In this document: positions 44,703 to 54,058 of the stretch, in pieces | Layout of the letters: the number at the start of each line of letters is the position of its first letter | How positions within the stretch are numbered: the stretch's first letter is position 1 | Assembly: GCA_934141245.1 (NCBI GenBank) | Contig: CAKPCB010000006.1 | Location: 17,298-81,297, forward strand | Length of the DNA stretch: 64,000 nucleotides | Direction: 5' to 3' | Source: an uncultured Bacilli bacterium | GTDB lineage: Bacteria > Bacillota_I > Bacilli_A > RF39 > UBA660 | Notes under the pieces: generated by a model | Databases searched by the model: none | Told to the model about the DNA's origin: nothing | What the model saw: only the letters and a program-made list of their open reading frames with translations | Position numbers and translations under genes: made by a program

Positions 44703-46161
44703 ATGATGCTAAATATGGCCAATTAACTGTAACGTTATTTGCATTATACCAACTTGTATCATCATAAAATGATGGCTTTTTTCTATGATTCATTGTTATT
44801 GTTACTTTATTCGTTGTGGTTTTTAATGAATCCCAATACACTAATTTACTAATATCAGTTATTGTTGAAGGTACTGTTATATTAGTAACATTGTGTGGTA
44901 ATCCAGTTGCAACAGTAATTCCTTCACCTATTATATATGTATTAGCGGTACATTGAGCAGAAATTTGTACAGAAGTAGATGTTCCTTTTAATACTCGCAA
45001 TTTATTTACGGTTATACCATCAGTTACTTTATCCAAGATATTTGAATCAACCGTCAATTCTTCAAGTTTTGCATTTTCAAATATAGACTCCATTTTTATA
45101 TATTGTTCTAACTTAAGTCCATAAACATTTAAATATTTTAGTACCACTCCATTCGCATCAGTCGATGAAGTAAATGCATAAGTTTCTATTTCTTTTAAGC
45201 CACTTGCTTGAGATAAATCTAAATATTCAACATTTGCAATAACACTACTTTCATCTAAAGCACCCGCAGATGTAAAATTAGCTCCACTTTCATATGCAAA
45301 GCCTGTTAAATCATAGGTATCTTTTCCTGGAACAGCTATTTGAATACTACCTTGTTCAAAGTCTCCTGCCTCAATTCCATTAGAAACAAAAGTCTGTATT
45401 GCCGAATATTTATCTGTGTTATTTACAACAAATATCATTTTACCAGTACTTTCATTTGTATAAATTGATGCATCATAGCTTTTAAAAGCTGCCTCAGAAA
45501 TCTTTGTAACTGTTATTCCATTTACCTTCTCTGGTATAGTTACATATGTTCCACATAAGGAATTATACTTTGTTATTGTACCACTATCATCAATAGTAAA
45601 ACAATCATTTGCAGTTACTGGTTGAGTTGTAAGATCAATGTTTTCTTCGTTGCCATCCCATTGAGTGTATAATAGCTCTATATCAAATGTTGCTGTTGCG
45701 TTTTGTACCAATTCAGTTGCCCTATCATCGTATAAAACCCTAAGAGTAAATGTAGTAGATGTTTCACCCTTTAATATTTGACCATGTATCATTGTGTGAG
45801 TTAATATTATATCTTGTATATTCTCACCACTAATATTAGGCTTTAATTCTGTTAACACAGCAGGAATTGTTCCATTATTTTTTACAACAATTGTATATTC
45901 TACATAATCACCAGGTTTACCTAATTGTGCAGAAAATGTTGCGCCAAGTTTGTCTTGAGTTAATTGTGGTGCATCAGACCTCGCTGTTCCACTTGTTGTA
46001 GTAGCTTCAATACTATCAATATACACTTCCCATTTACCCGCTAATGAAGCAGAACCCTTTATCGATAATGTAGTTGAAAGTATTGCATATCCAACACCCA
46101 TAAATACTAATAAACATGCCAAACCGGCAATAATAATATTTCTATTTTTTCTATTTTTCAC
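44701..46161 (-). CDS. BspA-type leucine-rich repeat surface protein (third of three paralogues)
   Basis: 486 aa starting with GTG (46159-46161; AGGGAG upstream). The N-terminal helix is followed by VGYAILSTTLSIKGSA and a beta domain (~45-170) with GKPGDYVEYTIVVKNNGT, recalling TasA/camelysin-like domains. Then comes a link with CFTIDDSGTITKYN and a short BspA/TpLRR region (EIETYAFTSSTD). The C-terminal TSWYNANNVTVNWP motif is shared with the paralogue at 46198. These proteins are thought to act as adhesins on the cell surface. There is no LPXTG; the helix is likely the membrane anchor or a cleaved signal. It is last in the operon. Confidence 0.8.
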   Translation of the reverse strand: MKNRKNRNIIIAGLACLLVFMGVGYAILSTTLSIKGSASLAGKWEVYIDSIEATTTSGTARSDAPQLTQDKLGATFSAQLGKPGDYVEYTIVVKNNGTIPAVLTELKPNISGENIQDIILTHTMIHGQILKGETSTTFTLRVLYDDRATELVQNATATFDIELLYTQWDGNEENIDLTTQPVTANDCFTIDDSGTITKYNSLCGTYVTIPEKVNGITVTKISEAAFKSYDASIYTNESTGKMIFVVNNTDKYSAIQTFVSNGIEAGDFEQGSIQIAVPGKDTYDLTGFAYESGANFTSAGALDESSVIANVEYLDLSQASGLKEIETYAFTSSTDANGVVLKYLNVYGLKLEQYIKMESIFENAKLEELTVDSNILDKVTDGITVNKLRVLKGTSTSVQISAQCTANTYIIGEGITVATGLPHNVTNITVPSTITDISKLVYWDSLKTTTNKVTITMNHRKKPSFYDDTSWYNANNVTVNWPYLAS

Positions 46162-46197
46162 GTTTAATACTTCTCCCTGTTCTATATATTTTAATTG

Positions 46198-47739
46198 CTA
46201 ATTAATATTTGGCCAAGTTACAGTAACATATTGTGAATTGTACCAGTTTGTATCATTATAAAATGAAGGTGCAATTGTATGATTCATTATTACTGATATA
46301 TTTGTAGTTACATTCTTAAATACTGAGTTTAAATTAGAAGAATCTGTTATAGTAGAAGGTAGAGTCATGCTCTTTAAACCAAAAGGTAAATTACTAACCC
46401 CAGTTATACCTTCTCCTAAAATTACATTTGTAGCATTTAATCCTATTGAACCTAGCACTTTATTATTACCTGCCAAAACATTTGCATTAATTACTGTTAA
46501 GCCTTTAAATGGATATTCATTTGCAAACTTATTTAAATATACAGTTAGATTTGTAACTTTTGTATTATCAAAAGCACCACCGTCATAACTATCAGAACCA
46601 AAACTTGTAACACTATTAGGAATAGATAAACTATCTAATTCAGCGCAGGTAAACATATGATTACCTATTTTTTTTATTTTAGAATCATTGCCAAACGTAA
46701 CTGACTTTAATGAATTAGTGCTTTTACATTTTGAAGTATCACTATCTATTAAACTTTCTCCACCAAAAGCATTATCCCCTATAGTCGTTAAATGCTTTGC
46801 ATGTGAAAAATCCAGTGAAGTAACAAAGCCAACTGCTCCTTCATTCATATTTCCATCTGAATCAAGCATAAGTGTTCCACCAAAAGTCTTTCCTTTAATT
46901 AAGTTATTGTATTCTGCTTCGGTTAAAGTTGACTTATCATATATATGATCTGCTGTAAGTTCACCAGAATTTATCATTTCTAAAATATCTGGATTTTTTA
47001 GTGCATTAGCCTTTGCACCAGCATTCTTAGCAATAAAAGTACTTGTTTCATTATCATCAAAATAAATTTCAAAATTGCTTTCAGCAAAAGCACCTGATCC
47101 TATAGATGTAATGGTAATCTCATCATATGAGTCAGGGATTACTACATCAGTTCCGCATGCCATATCATAATCAGTTATTACACCATCATTATTAACTGTA
47201 TAACAATATTTTGGTTGATCAGCATTAATTTGTTCATCAAATTGTACATATATTAATTTAATATCATAATTAATTGTTTCATTACCAGGCAATTCAGTTG
47301 CAGAAGCATTATATTGAATTTTAATTCTAAATTTAACTTCATTCCCAGCAAGAAGCTTTGAACCTTTTCTTATTGTTCTAGTTACCGTAACCAAATCACT
47401 TCTATCAGATATACTAGTATTAACCTCATCCAAAATAGCATCTATGTTTCCATCATTTTTTACAACAACATCATATTCCATATAATCACCTGGAATATTA
47501 AATTTTACACCGAAAGATGCATTAAGTTCATCAACGACTTCTGCATTTGTAGATACTGCCTTAGTTGAATTAGTGACTGGTGTTATAGAAGAAATATATA
47601 TTTTCCACGAACCAGTTAATTTACCAGTAACATTTGTAGTTAAAGTTTGAGATAATATTGCATATCCTACAGATATAAATACTAAACAGCATATAAGACC
47701 AATTATCATTACTTGTTTTTTCTTTTTACTATTTTTCAT
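46198..47739 (-). CDS. BspA-type leucine-rich repeat surface protein (second paralogue)
   Basis: 513 aa. Same architecture: an N-terminal helix ending VGYAILSQTLTTNVTG, a beta domain with NIPGDYMEYDVVVKNDGN and RIKIQYNASATELPGNE, a link with YCYTVNNDGVITDYDM, and TpLRR strands (KSVTFGNDSKIKKIGNHMF, LDSLSIPNSVTSFG). It ends with TNWYNSQYVTVTWPN. AGGAGG precedes the ATG. The 12-nt gap to the first paralogue and 36-nt gap to the third suggest one transcript. It is probably exposed on the cell surface. Confidence 0.82.
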   Translation of the reverse strand: MKNSKKKKQVMIIGLICCLVFISVGYAILSQTLTTNVTGKLTGSWKIYISSITPVTNSTKAVSTNAEVVDELNASFGVKFNIPGDYMEYDVVVKNDGNIDAILDEVNTSISDRSDLVTVTRTIRKGSKLLAGNEVKFRIKIQYNASATELPGNETINYDIKLIYVQFDEQINADQPKYCYTVNNDGVITDYDMACGTDVVIPDSYDEITITSIGSGAFAESNFEIYFDDNETSTFIAKNAGAKANALKNPDILEMINSGELTADHIYDKSTLTEAEYNNLIKGKTFGGTLMLDSDGNMNEGAVGFVTSLDFSHAKHLTTIGDNAFGGESLIDSDTSKCKSTNSLKSVTFGNDSKIKKIGNHMFTCAELDSLSIPNSVTSFGSDSYDGGAFDNTKVTNLTVYLNKFANEYPFKGLTVINANVLAGNNKVLGSIGLNATNVILGEGITGVSNLPFGLKSMTLPSTITDSSNLNSVFKNVTTNISVIMNHTIAPSFYNDTNWYNSQYVTVTWPNIN

Positions 47740-47751
47740 GTATATTTCCTC

Positions 47752-49485
47752 CTAATCTAATTCATATATATAATTTGCATTTGTATCGGTACCTATTGTT
47801 ATATCATTATCTGTGCTTTTTCTTCCTTTAAGTGTTACAGTAACAGGATTAGGATTTTCTGAGCTAGGATTATAAGCAAATGCTCGTTTTCCTATTGTTT
47901 TTACTGACTTTGGAAGTGTTATGCTTGTCAACTTATTAAGTGCAAATGCATCATTTCCTATTGTCTCAACTCCATTTTCTATAACTACAGTTTCTAATTG
48001 ATTACCCCCAAAAGAATTACTAATCGCTTTAACGGATGATGGAATAGTTAAAGTTTTTAATTTATTATATGTAAATGCTCCATCACCAATAGTTTCAACA
48101 TTTTTTCCTATTGTAACTGTTTCAATATTTTTACTATCAAATTCCATAGCTTTTACTTGCTTTACTGAATTTAAAAGTCTCAAATTTTTAATACTTGCAG
48201 CACCAGATGAACACGCTATTTTACTATCTAGTGTTAAAGTTTGAATTGTAGTGTCAGTTCCATTTATACCATATTTTTCAAATATATTAGTAGAGCATAT
48301 ATCTAAATCCGGATTTAATATTTGAACATTCTGCATTTTATTACTACCAAATGCAGCTTTTCCAACACTTGTTACAGAATTAGGAATAATTAAATTCTTA
48401 ATATTGTTATTAGCAAAGGCATAATCACCTATAGTCGTAAGCTTTTTAGGTAATATTAATTCTTCAATGCCAAGTCCAACAAATTGACTTGCAGAAATTT
48501 CTGAAATATCAACATTAGATAAATTTAAATATTTTACTTTATAAAGTTCTTCCGAAGTAGTGACAGTTCTATTTTCTATATCAACCATTTTCTTCCACAT
48601 TGTCGAGTCCCCAGCATTAGGAAAATAAATTTCATTTATATGATAATAACTGGCACCATCAGAATTGTTTTCAGCTAATATTGATTTTATTATTTCAAAG
48701 TTTTTTTCATCTTTTATAATACACCCATTTTTAGATGCATCTGTACCATCACTTATAAATACGGGAGCAGCTGCATCTACCATAATGTAACACAAAATAT
48801 TACCTTTTCTAAATATATTTTCCGATATATCAGTAACCTTTATACCATCAATACTAGAAGGTATAGTTACATATTCTCCACCACTATTATAATCATAATC
48901 ATAAATTACACCAGTAGAAGTTACAGAAAATGAAGAATTATTAGATAAACCTTCTTGATTTTTCGCTATACTACTTTCAGTATATTGTAAGTAGGTTAAT
49001 GAAAAATTATATTGTGCTATTAGATTACCTGGTAAGGTACTAATATCTAAATCTCTAAATCTAATCTTTACATCAAAGGTCATAGACTGCCCTGCAAATA
49101 AAGCAGTACCTAATTCAGCAGTGTTAATAGCTTCTATATATTCATTAGCATTTGTAGACTCTAAGTTTACAGCTTTTAATGATGCGTCAATACTACCTTG
49201 ATTTTTTACTGTAATTGTATATATTACTTCGTCTTTTGGCTTTTGTAGTTCAACAGAAAGAGTCAAGTTTTTATTATCCTCAGCCAAATCTGAATATGTT
49301 CCGGTAACACCCTTACCAGTAGTAGACATTTCAACATTTGTTATAATAATATCCCAATTACCTTCAAATATACTTGTTCCTTTTATATTAAGGGTTGCAG
49401 AAAGTATTGCATATCCAACACTCATAAATACTAATAAACATGCTAAAGAACCAATAATGATATTTCTTTTTCTTCTATCCTTCAT
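47752..49485 (-). CDS. BspA-type leucine-rich repeat surface protein (first paralogue)
   Basis: 577 aa. An N-terminal helix ending VGYAILSATLNIKGTS is followed by a beta domain with PKDEVIYTITVKNQGS and the longest BspA LRR region of the three (about 325-560), with clear 22-23-residue repeats (LTTIGDYAFANNNIKNLIIP, SVTSVGKAAFGSNKMQNVQI, ETIGDGAFTYNKLKTLTIP). It lacks the C-terminal WYN motif of the other two. GAGGAG precedes the ATG, with a promoter at 49517-49545. It is a predicted cell-surface adhesin or sensor. Confidence 0.85.
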   Translation of the reverse strand: MKDRRKRNIIIGSLACLLVFMSVGYAILSATLNIKGTSIFEGNWDIIITNVEMSTTGKGVTGTYSDLAEDNKNLTLSVELQKPKDEVIYTITVKNQGSIDASLKAVNLESTNANEYIEAINTAELGTALFAGQSMTFDVKIRFRDLDISTLPGNLIAQYNFSLTYLQYTESSIAKNQEGLSNNSSFSVTSTGVIYDYDYNSGGEYVTIPSSIDGIKVTDISENIFRKGNILCYIMVDAAAPVFISDGTDASKNGCIIKDEKNFEIIKSILAENNSDGASYYHINEIYFPNAGDSTMWKKMVDIENRTVTTSEELYKVKYLNLSNVDISEISASQFVGLGIEELILPKKLTTIGDYAFANNNIKNLIIPNSVTSVGKAAFGSNKMQNVQILNPDLDICSTNIFEKYGINGTDTTIQTLTLDSKIACSSGAASIKNLRLLNSVKQVKAMEFDSKNIETVTIGKNVETIGDGAFTYNKLKTLTIPSSVKAISNSFGGNQLETVVIENGVETIGNDAFALNKLTSITLPKSVKTIGKRAFAYNPSSENPNPVTVTLKGRKSTDNDITIGTDTNANYIYELD

Positions 49486-49516
49486 TTATAATCACTCCTC
49501 TATTTTTACTAATAAC

Positions 49517-49545
49517 ATTATAACACTTTAGAAATATCATTCCAA
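49517..49545 (-). promoter_or_regulatory. Promoter of the LRR gene cluster
   Basis: Minus-strand -35 TTGGAA (49540-49545), 17-nt spacer and -10 TATAAT (49517-49522), about 30 nt before the start of the first LRR gene. Confidence 0.7.
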
Positions 49546-49546
49546 C

Positions 49547-49576
49547 AAAAAAATTAACTATTTACAGTTAATTTTT
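49547..49576 (-). terminator. Rho-independent terminator of queH
   Basis: Eleven-bp stem AAAAATTAACT/AGTTAATTTTT (49549-49559 with 49566-49576) with U residues after it on the minus strand. It overlaps the queH stop and ends just before the LRR promoter. Confidence 0.8.
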
Positions 49577-50185
49577 CAAATTTACACCATTATCTTTTTT
49601 TGAATATATACATCCACAATAATTTTGTCTATATAAATTATAGATTTTAGATAATTCGATACTTCTTTTATAACCATTTTTCTTTTTAAAATCTGAGTAC
49701 AGATATTTAATTCCATATTCTTTTTCTAAGCATTCACCAATTTCATTCAACTTATTTGCATTCTTATATGGACTTATTGAAAGCGTAGTTCCAAAATAAT
49801 CAAAGTTATTATCCTTTGCATATTTTGCGGTAGCTTCAAGCCTTAATCTATAACATTTAAAACATCTTTTTCCGCCTTCTTTTTCCAACTCTAATCCATT
49901 AATTGCAGTTTCAAACTCCTCATTTTTATAACCAATACTTATAACTTCAACATTTATATTCATATCATTAACAAGTCTTTTAAGTTCATTATATCTCTTT
50001 ATAAATTCGCTTTCTGGATATATATTTGGATTATAAAATAAAATTGTAATATCAAATATACTTGATAAATATTCCAAAACATAGCTAGAACATGGTGCAC
50101 AACAAGCCTGTAGTAATAGTTTAGATTTAGTTTTATTATTTAGTTCATTAGATATAATCTTCTCCAACACGTTTTGATAATTCAT
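49568..50185 (-). CDS. queH: Epoxyqueuosine reductase QueH
   Basis: 205 aa from the ATG at 50183-50185 (a second ATG at 50194 is possible). The QueH/DUF208 signatures are present: LLQACCAPCSSYVLE, FYNPNIYPESEF, GGKRCFKCYRLRLE and NYCGCIYS, giving the adjacent Cys pair and the iron-binding cysteines. It reduces epoxyqueuosine in tRNA to queuosine as a non-B12 alternative to QueG. It overlaps the ClpX-like gene by 38 bp. No other queuosine gene is in the window, so this may be a salvage-type use (inference). Confidence 0.93.
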   Translation of the reverse strand: MNYQNVLEKIISNELNNKTKSKLLLQACCAPCSSYVLEYLSSIFDITILFYNPNIYPESEFIKRYNELKRLVNDMNINVEVISIGYKNEEFETAINGLELEKEGGKRCFKCYRLRLEATAKYAKDNNFDYFGTTLSISPYKNANKLNEIGECLEKEYGIKYLYSDFKKKNGYKRSIELSKIYNLYRQNYCGCIYSKKDNGVNLKN

Positions 50186-51653
50186 TATTACCATATCCTT
50201 TTTTAATCTTTTTAACCAAGTATTTAGAAGGGTTTTCTATTGTATCCTTTGTTATAGTAATCTCATTATCATTTAAATTACCATCTAATACATCAGAACG
50301 AATCTTTCTAAGCACTGAACTCATAACAGATTTTAAACCACGAGCACCAATATTTAAATCCGACGATTTACTAGCAATCATATCTAGTGCTTCATCAGTA
50401 ACAACAAGTACTACATTATCCTCATCAAAAAATGCTTGTTGCCATATTCTTAAATTGCTTATTTTTGATGTAGTTGCTATCTCCTTCATTGCTTTTTTAT
50501 CTAATGGGTTTGTTTGAATAATAATTGGTATTCTTCCTATTAACTCTGATTTTATTCCACCAATATCAACCAATTGATCTCTAGTTATATTTTTGTTGTT
50601 AACTATGTTTTTATCAATATCAGAATTAAAACCAATTGCTCTATTACTATCACAAATAGATTTAAAAACATTTTGAAAAGCTCCCATAAATACAAATGTA
50701 ATTTTTGATGTATTAATAGTTACTTCTTTACCATTAAATTCAAATGAATATTCACCACATTCAGTAAGTCCTAATAACTCTTCTTGAACATCAGTACTTC
50801 TAACACCACTTTGTGAATTATTTTTATCACCAAGTTTATCAAATTCATCTATTATTATAATTCCTTGTTCTGCTTTCGTCACATCACATTCTGCTTTAAT
50901 ATATAGCGCTCTAAGCATATCAACAACGCTTTTTCCTACATATCCCGTTGTTGTATATTTTGTTGCATCAGCTTTAACATATGGAATATTTAATAATTTA
51001 GCAAGTGTAGAAACCATTTCTGTTTTACCTGTTCCAGTTAACCCTATTATTAATAAATTTTCTTTTAGTGTTTCATAATCATAATATTTTTGATTAGACA
51101 TAACTGCATCAACCAATGTTTCAATTTGCTCATCTTGATAAAGTACTCTATCTTTAATGTATTTAATAATCTCTTTTCTTGTTAGATTTGACACCCTAGT
51201 AGCATTAGTATCCAATCTTATTTCATTTTTAGGATCTATTAACGATTGACCTAATTCAGGAAAAAACATATTATTATCAATACTTATACATGTAAAAGTT
51301 CTATATTCTTGACCATCTTTATTAAATACCTCAGGAAAAACAACCATATTTTCAGCATGCTTATAATATTTTGAAGCCATACTTTTTTTAACCCTATCTA
51401 AAGGTAATGTCATTAAATCTAAATATGATACTAATAATGGAAATGCATAAAAAGATGATTTTTGTGATTTAGTACAATCTTGATAAGCCTCAATAAACTC
51501 TAATTCTTCACCAGTTTCTAATGAGACAAATCTATTTTCACTATTTATTCTACCAAAATCAGCAGATACTGACTCAAAATATACATCCTTATATAATTCA
51601 TTAGCTTCTTTTTTAGCAAATTTAATAACCAAATATATATCATTGTTTTTCAT
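50148..51653 (-). CDS. ClpX-like AAA+ ATPase with unrelated N-terminal region
   Basis: 501 aa. The AAA+ core (~190-460) reads like ClpX: Walker A GLTGTGKTE, pore loop TTGYVGKSV, Walker B IIIIDEFDKL, sensor region LIGRIPIII, ClpP-docking IGF in NRAIGFNSD and sensor-2 NIGARGLKSV. The first ~160 residues have no zinc-binding domain (no CxxC) and are not recognised. It may therefore unfold different substrates, with or without ClpP. GGGGG-type ribosome binding site. It is expressed with queH by overlap, which may be incidental. Confidence 0.8.
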   Translation of the reverse strand: MKNNDIYLVIKFAKKEANELYKDVYFESVSADFGRINSENRFVSLETGEELEFIEAYQDCTKSQKSSFYAFPLLVSYLDLMTLPLDRVKKSMASKYYKHAENMVVFPEVFNKDGQEYRTFTCISIDNNMFFPELGQSLIDPKNEIRLDTNATRVSNLTRKEIIKYIKDRVLYQDEQIETLVDAVMSNQKYYDYETLKENLLIIGLTGTGKTEMVSTLAKLLNIPYVKADATKYTTTGYVGKSVVDMLRALYIKAECDVTKAEQGIIIIDEFDKLGDKNNSQSGVRSTDVQEELLGLTECGEYSFEFNGKEVTINTSKITFVFMGAFQNVFKSICDSNRAIGFNSDIDKNIVNNKNITRDQLVDIGGIKSELIGRIPIIIQTNPLDKKAMKEIATTSKISNLRIWQQAFFDEDNVVLVVTDEALDMIASKSSDLNIGARGLKSVMSSVLRKIRSDVLDGNLNDNEITITKDTIENPSKYLVKKIKKGYGNNELSKRVGEDYI

Positions 51654-51750
51654 ACTACTATCCCCCGTCGATAAGTTATATTATAACAAATAAAGAATTG
51701 TGCTTCAAGCACTTTTAAAGAACATAGGAGAAATTAAAATTTGCCATAAA

Positions 51751-51775
51751 TAAAAAATACTACTATTTAGTAGTA
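51751..51775 (-). terminator. Rho-independent terminator of yceD-rpmF
   Basis: Stem TACTACT/AGTAGTA (51758-51775) followed by six U residues on the minus strand. It overlaps the rpmF stop. Confidence 0.75.
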
Positions 51776-51960
51776 GCATTCTCTTTTTTTTCTTCAATTA
51801 CTTTTTTACCTTTGTAATTTCCACAAGCCTTGCATACACGGTGAGGTTTAATTATCTCTCCACAGTTAGGGCATTTAACAGTACCAACTACATCTAATGC
51901 ATTATGACTTCTTCTCATTCTTTTTCTAGTTTTTGAAACTTTTCTAAAAGGTACAGCCAT
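51763..51960 (-). CDS. rpmF: 50S ribosomal protein L32
   Basis: 65 aa. It starts [18 protein letters not shown], the canonical bL32 N-terminus, with a complete zinc-binding set CPNCGEII and CKACGNYKG. It follows yceD by 4 nt, the usual arrangement. GAGGAG lies 7 nt before the ATG. Confidence 0.98.
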   Translation of the reverse strand: MAVPFRKVSKTRKRMRRSHNALDVVGTVKCPNCGEIIKPHRVCKACGNYKGKKVIEEKKENATTK

Positions 51961-51964
51961 TTTA

Positions 51965-52435
51965 TCACTCCTCTTTAAATTTTTCTTTTAATTCCAGAAA
52001 TGGATTATAAGCTTTATCCCTTGGTTCATCTTCAGAAATCAACTTCCATCCATCCCCACTATAATTGCTATAATCATTTACTTTTGTATATCTAAGTGGG
52101 ACTTCCAAAACAATATTTTGCCATAAAATTGAAAGAATATCAATAGTATTTTGATTATTTTCTAAATTTTCTTCAATATTTTCATGAATATCAATTGAAA
52201 ATGGATATATAACATCATCCAAACTAATAGAATCTTCTATATGCATATCACCTGCCAAATTTGCATCAAGAACAAATTCATCTGATGAATCTTTATAGAT
52301 TTTACCATTTACTTTAGTATTTTCTAGTGATTTAATATCAGTATTTTTTACTAGATCATCATCAAATTTAACAGCTTCGCAAAAAGATATCTCATTAACA
52401 ATACCCGAATTTATTTTATCTAAATCTATTTCCAT
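51965..52435 (-). CDS. yceD: YceD/DUF177 family protein
   Basis: 156 aa. The DUF177 pattern is seen: [25 protein letters not shown] beta repeats (split here across residues ~40-65), then [11 protein letters not shown] and a C-terminal [14 protein letters not shown]. The family accompanies rpmF and is implicated in 23S rRNA accumulation in plants and bacteria. The usual CxRCL motif is absent (no such cysteines), which is common in Mollicutes-like lineages. AGGTG lies 5 nt before the ATG; a consensus promoter is upstream. Confidence 0.88.
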   Translation of the reverse strand: MEIDLDKINSGIVNEISFCEAVKFDDDLVKNTDIKSLENTKVNGKIYKDSSDEFVLDANLAGDMHIEDSISLDDVIYPFSIDIHENIEENLENNQNTIDILSILWQNIVLEVPLRYTKVNDYSNYSGDGWKLISEDEPRDKAYNPFLELKEKFKEE

Positions 52436-52451
52436 GACATCACCTAATAAA

Positions 52452-52480
52452 ATTATATATTAAATTTAGTTCTTTTGCAA
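52452..52480 (-). promoter_or_regulatory. Promoter of yceD-rpmF
   Basis: Minus-strand -35 TTGCAA (52475-52480), 17-nt spacer and -10 TATAAT (52452-52457), about 20 nt before the yceD start. Confidence 0.75.
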
Positions 52481-52505
52481 ACAAAAGAAGCATTATTCTG
52501 CTTCT
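52480..52505 (-). terminator. Rho-independent terminator after the InlB-repeat protein
   Basis: Stem AGAAGCA/TGCTTCT (52486-52492 with 52499-52505) followed on the minus strand by TTTTG. It overlaps the stop of the surface protein gene. Confidence 0.7.
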
Positions 52506-53947
52506 GTGTTTTCATTATCTGTATCAGTATCAACATTAACCTGATTGTTATCTTCAATAGGTTCCTCTTCTTTTGCTTCATAATTACTTAAATCTTCTTC
52601 AGTAACTTGTTCATTTTCTAAAGAAACTTCTGTCGCTGTAATTTGAGGATTCTCTTCCTCCTCTACCCATTTACCGATAAATTTTGTATCATCATATATT
52701 TCTAATTCTGGTGTTAATTTCTTAGAATCATCTTCATCAGTATACCAACCATCAAAAACATATCCTTCTTTTTCTTCTGGTTTTAATATATCTTCTTCTT
52801 TTATATGTGAATCTTTAATAACTTTTTCTTCTTTTAATAGTTGATCTTGACTATTATCATCTTCAGTCTCTACTCTTTCATAATAAGTTATTGTAACGAC
52901 TTCTCCCATATAAACATCAACAATATCCTTATTCGCTTTAGAGTCTTTATCTAAATTAAATTTCATTTGAGATTCCCAATAATACCATCCGAACTCTTTA
53001 TCACTAAACTCTGGATATTTATTCCTAATCTCATTTTCTACTTCATTGAAAGGAATCTTTCTACCTTCAACAACTGTTTTTTGAATAGATTCTAAAGTAA
53101 ATTCTTTTTCAGAAGAATTCTCATCTTCTTGTGATGTTTCTACATAATAGTTGAAATTCATAACAAATTTACTCAAGAAATTAGCTTTTAATACTATTTC
53201 ATCATCAAATTTATTTGCTAATTCCTCTGTTAATACATCCCCACTTAATATTTCAGTAGTTACAAGATTTGAATCTTCATCTTCATAAGTAACAAACCAA
53301 CCAAGTTCCATGTCTTGTTCCAATTCATGACCTAAGTCTTCAGAAGTTAAAAGTGGTATTTCATCATTTAATGCTACTTCTGCAGTATTTTCTAATACCT
53401 CATTGTCATACATATATTTAACATACTTTACCCATTTAGCATAAACTGTCTTATCTTCTGTTAAATGTGTTTCAAAAATATATTCATTAGTTAAATCAGC
53501 ATCTTCAAACCATCCAGCAAAAACCCAACCTTCTCTTGTTGAATATTCAAGCTTTGTAACTTCATTTTTACCTAATATTTGTTTTTCAACACTGCTTCCA
53601 CCATTTGATTCAAAACTTAAGGAATAATATATTTCTTCATCTTCCTCAACTTCGTTTTTCTCTTCATTAGATGAAACACTTTTTACTACATATGAATTGT
53701 TTTTGGTAGTAGTATTATCTTCTGTTTCTAGAGGTTGTAAATCATCCTTATTTATTTTATCCTCTATCTTACTATTATTCTTTACTTTATCATACTTATT
53801 TTTATTCTCACTTGCAACTTTAAAATATGCAGCTACTGCTATTAATAATGCAAGAATAAGTGCAATAATGATAAGCTTCTTATTTGAGTTTTCTTCTTTT
53901 ACTTCTTCTTTTATAATTTTATTTTTACTATTCTTTTTCTGTTGCAT
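52493..53947 (-). CDS. Membrane-anchored InlB B-repeat surface protein
   Basis: 484 aa. Short basic N-terminus, one helix (about 25-44), then a large acidic outer region with InlB B-type (Listeria-Bacteroides) repeats: EGWVFAGWFEDADL...YAKWV (~140-175), a degenerate copy near 200-260 and EGYVFDGWYTDEDD...GKWVEE (~395-435). The tail is Glu/Asp-rich. Such repeats occur in adhesins and cell-wall proteins. GGGGGAG precedes the ATG. It is monocistronic. It has no sortase motif, so the N-terminal helix is the anchor. Confidence 0.85.
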   Translation of the reverse strand: MQQKKNSKNKIIKEEVKEENSNKKLIIIALILALLIAVAAYFKVASENKNKYDKVKNNSKIEDKINKDDLQPLETEDNTTTKNNSYVVKSVSSNEEKNEVEEDEEIYYSLSFESNGGSSVEKQILGKNEVTKLEYSTREGWVFAGWFEDADLTNEYIFETHLTEDKTVYAKWVKYVKYMYDNEVLENTAEVALNDEIPLLTSEDLGHELEQDMELGWFVTYEDEDSNLVTTEILSGDVLTEELANKFDDEIVLKANFLSKFVMNFNYYVETSQEDENSSEKEFTLESIQKTVVEGRKIPFNEVENEIRNKYPEFSDKEFGWYYWESQMKFNLDKDSKANKDIVDVYMGEVVTITYYERVETEDDNSQDQLLKEEKVIKDSHIKEEDILKPEEKEGYVFDGWYTDEDDSKKLTPELEIYDDTKFIGKWVEEEENPQITATEVSLENEQVTEEDLSNYEAKEEEPIEDNNQVNVDTDTDNENTEAE

Positions 53948-54017
53948 AATTATTCTCCCCCAACAATTATAATTATTATTAAGACACCATATCTTAACCT
54001 TAAGTTAATAATAACAA

Positions 54018-54050
54018 ATAAAAAAATAAAATGTCAACATAGTAGACATT
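54018..54050 (-). terminator. Rho-independent terminator after spoIVFB
   Basis: Stem AATGTC/GACATT (54030-54035 with 54045-54050) followed on the minus strand by TTATTTTTTT, 9 bp after the spoIVFB stop. Confidence 0.75.
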
Positions 54051-54058
54051 TCTTTACA

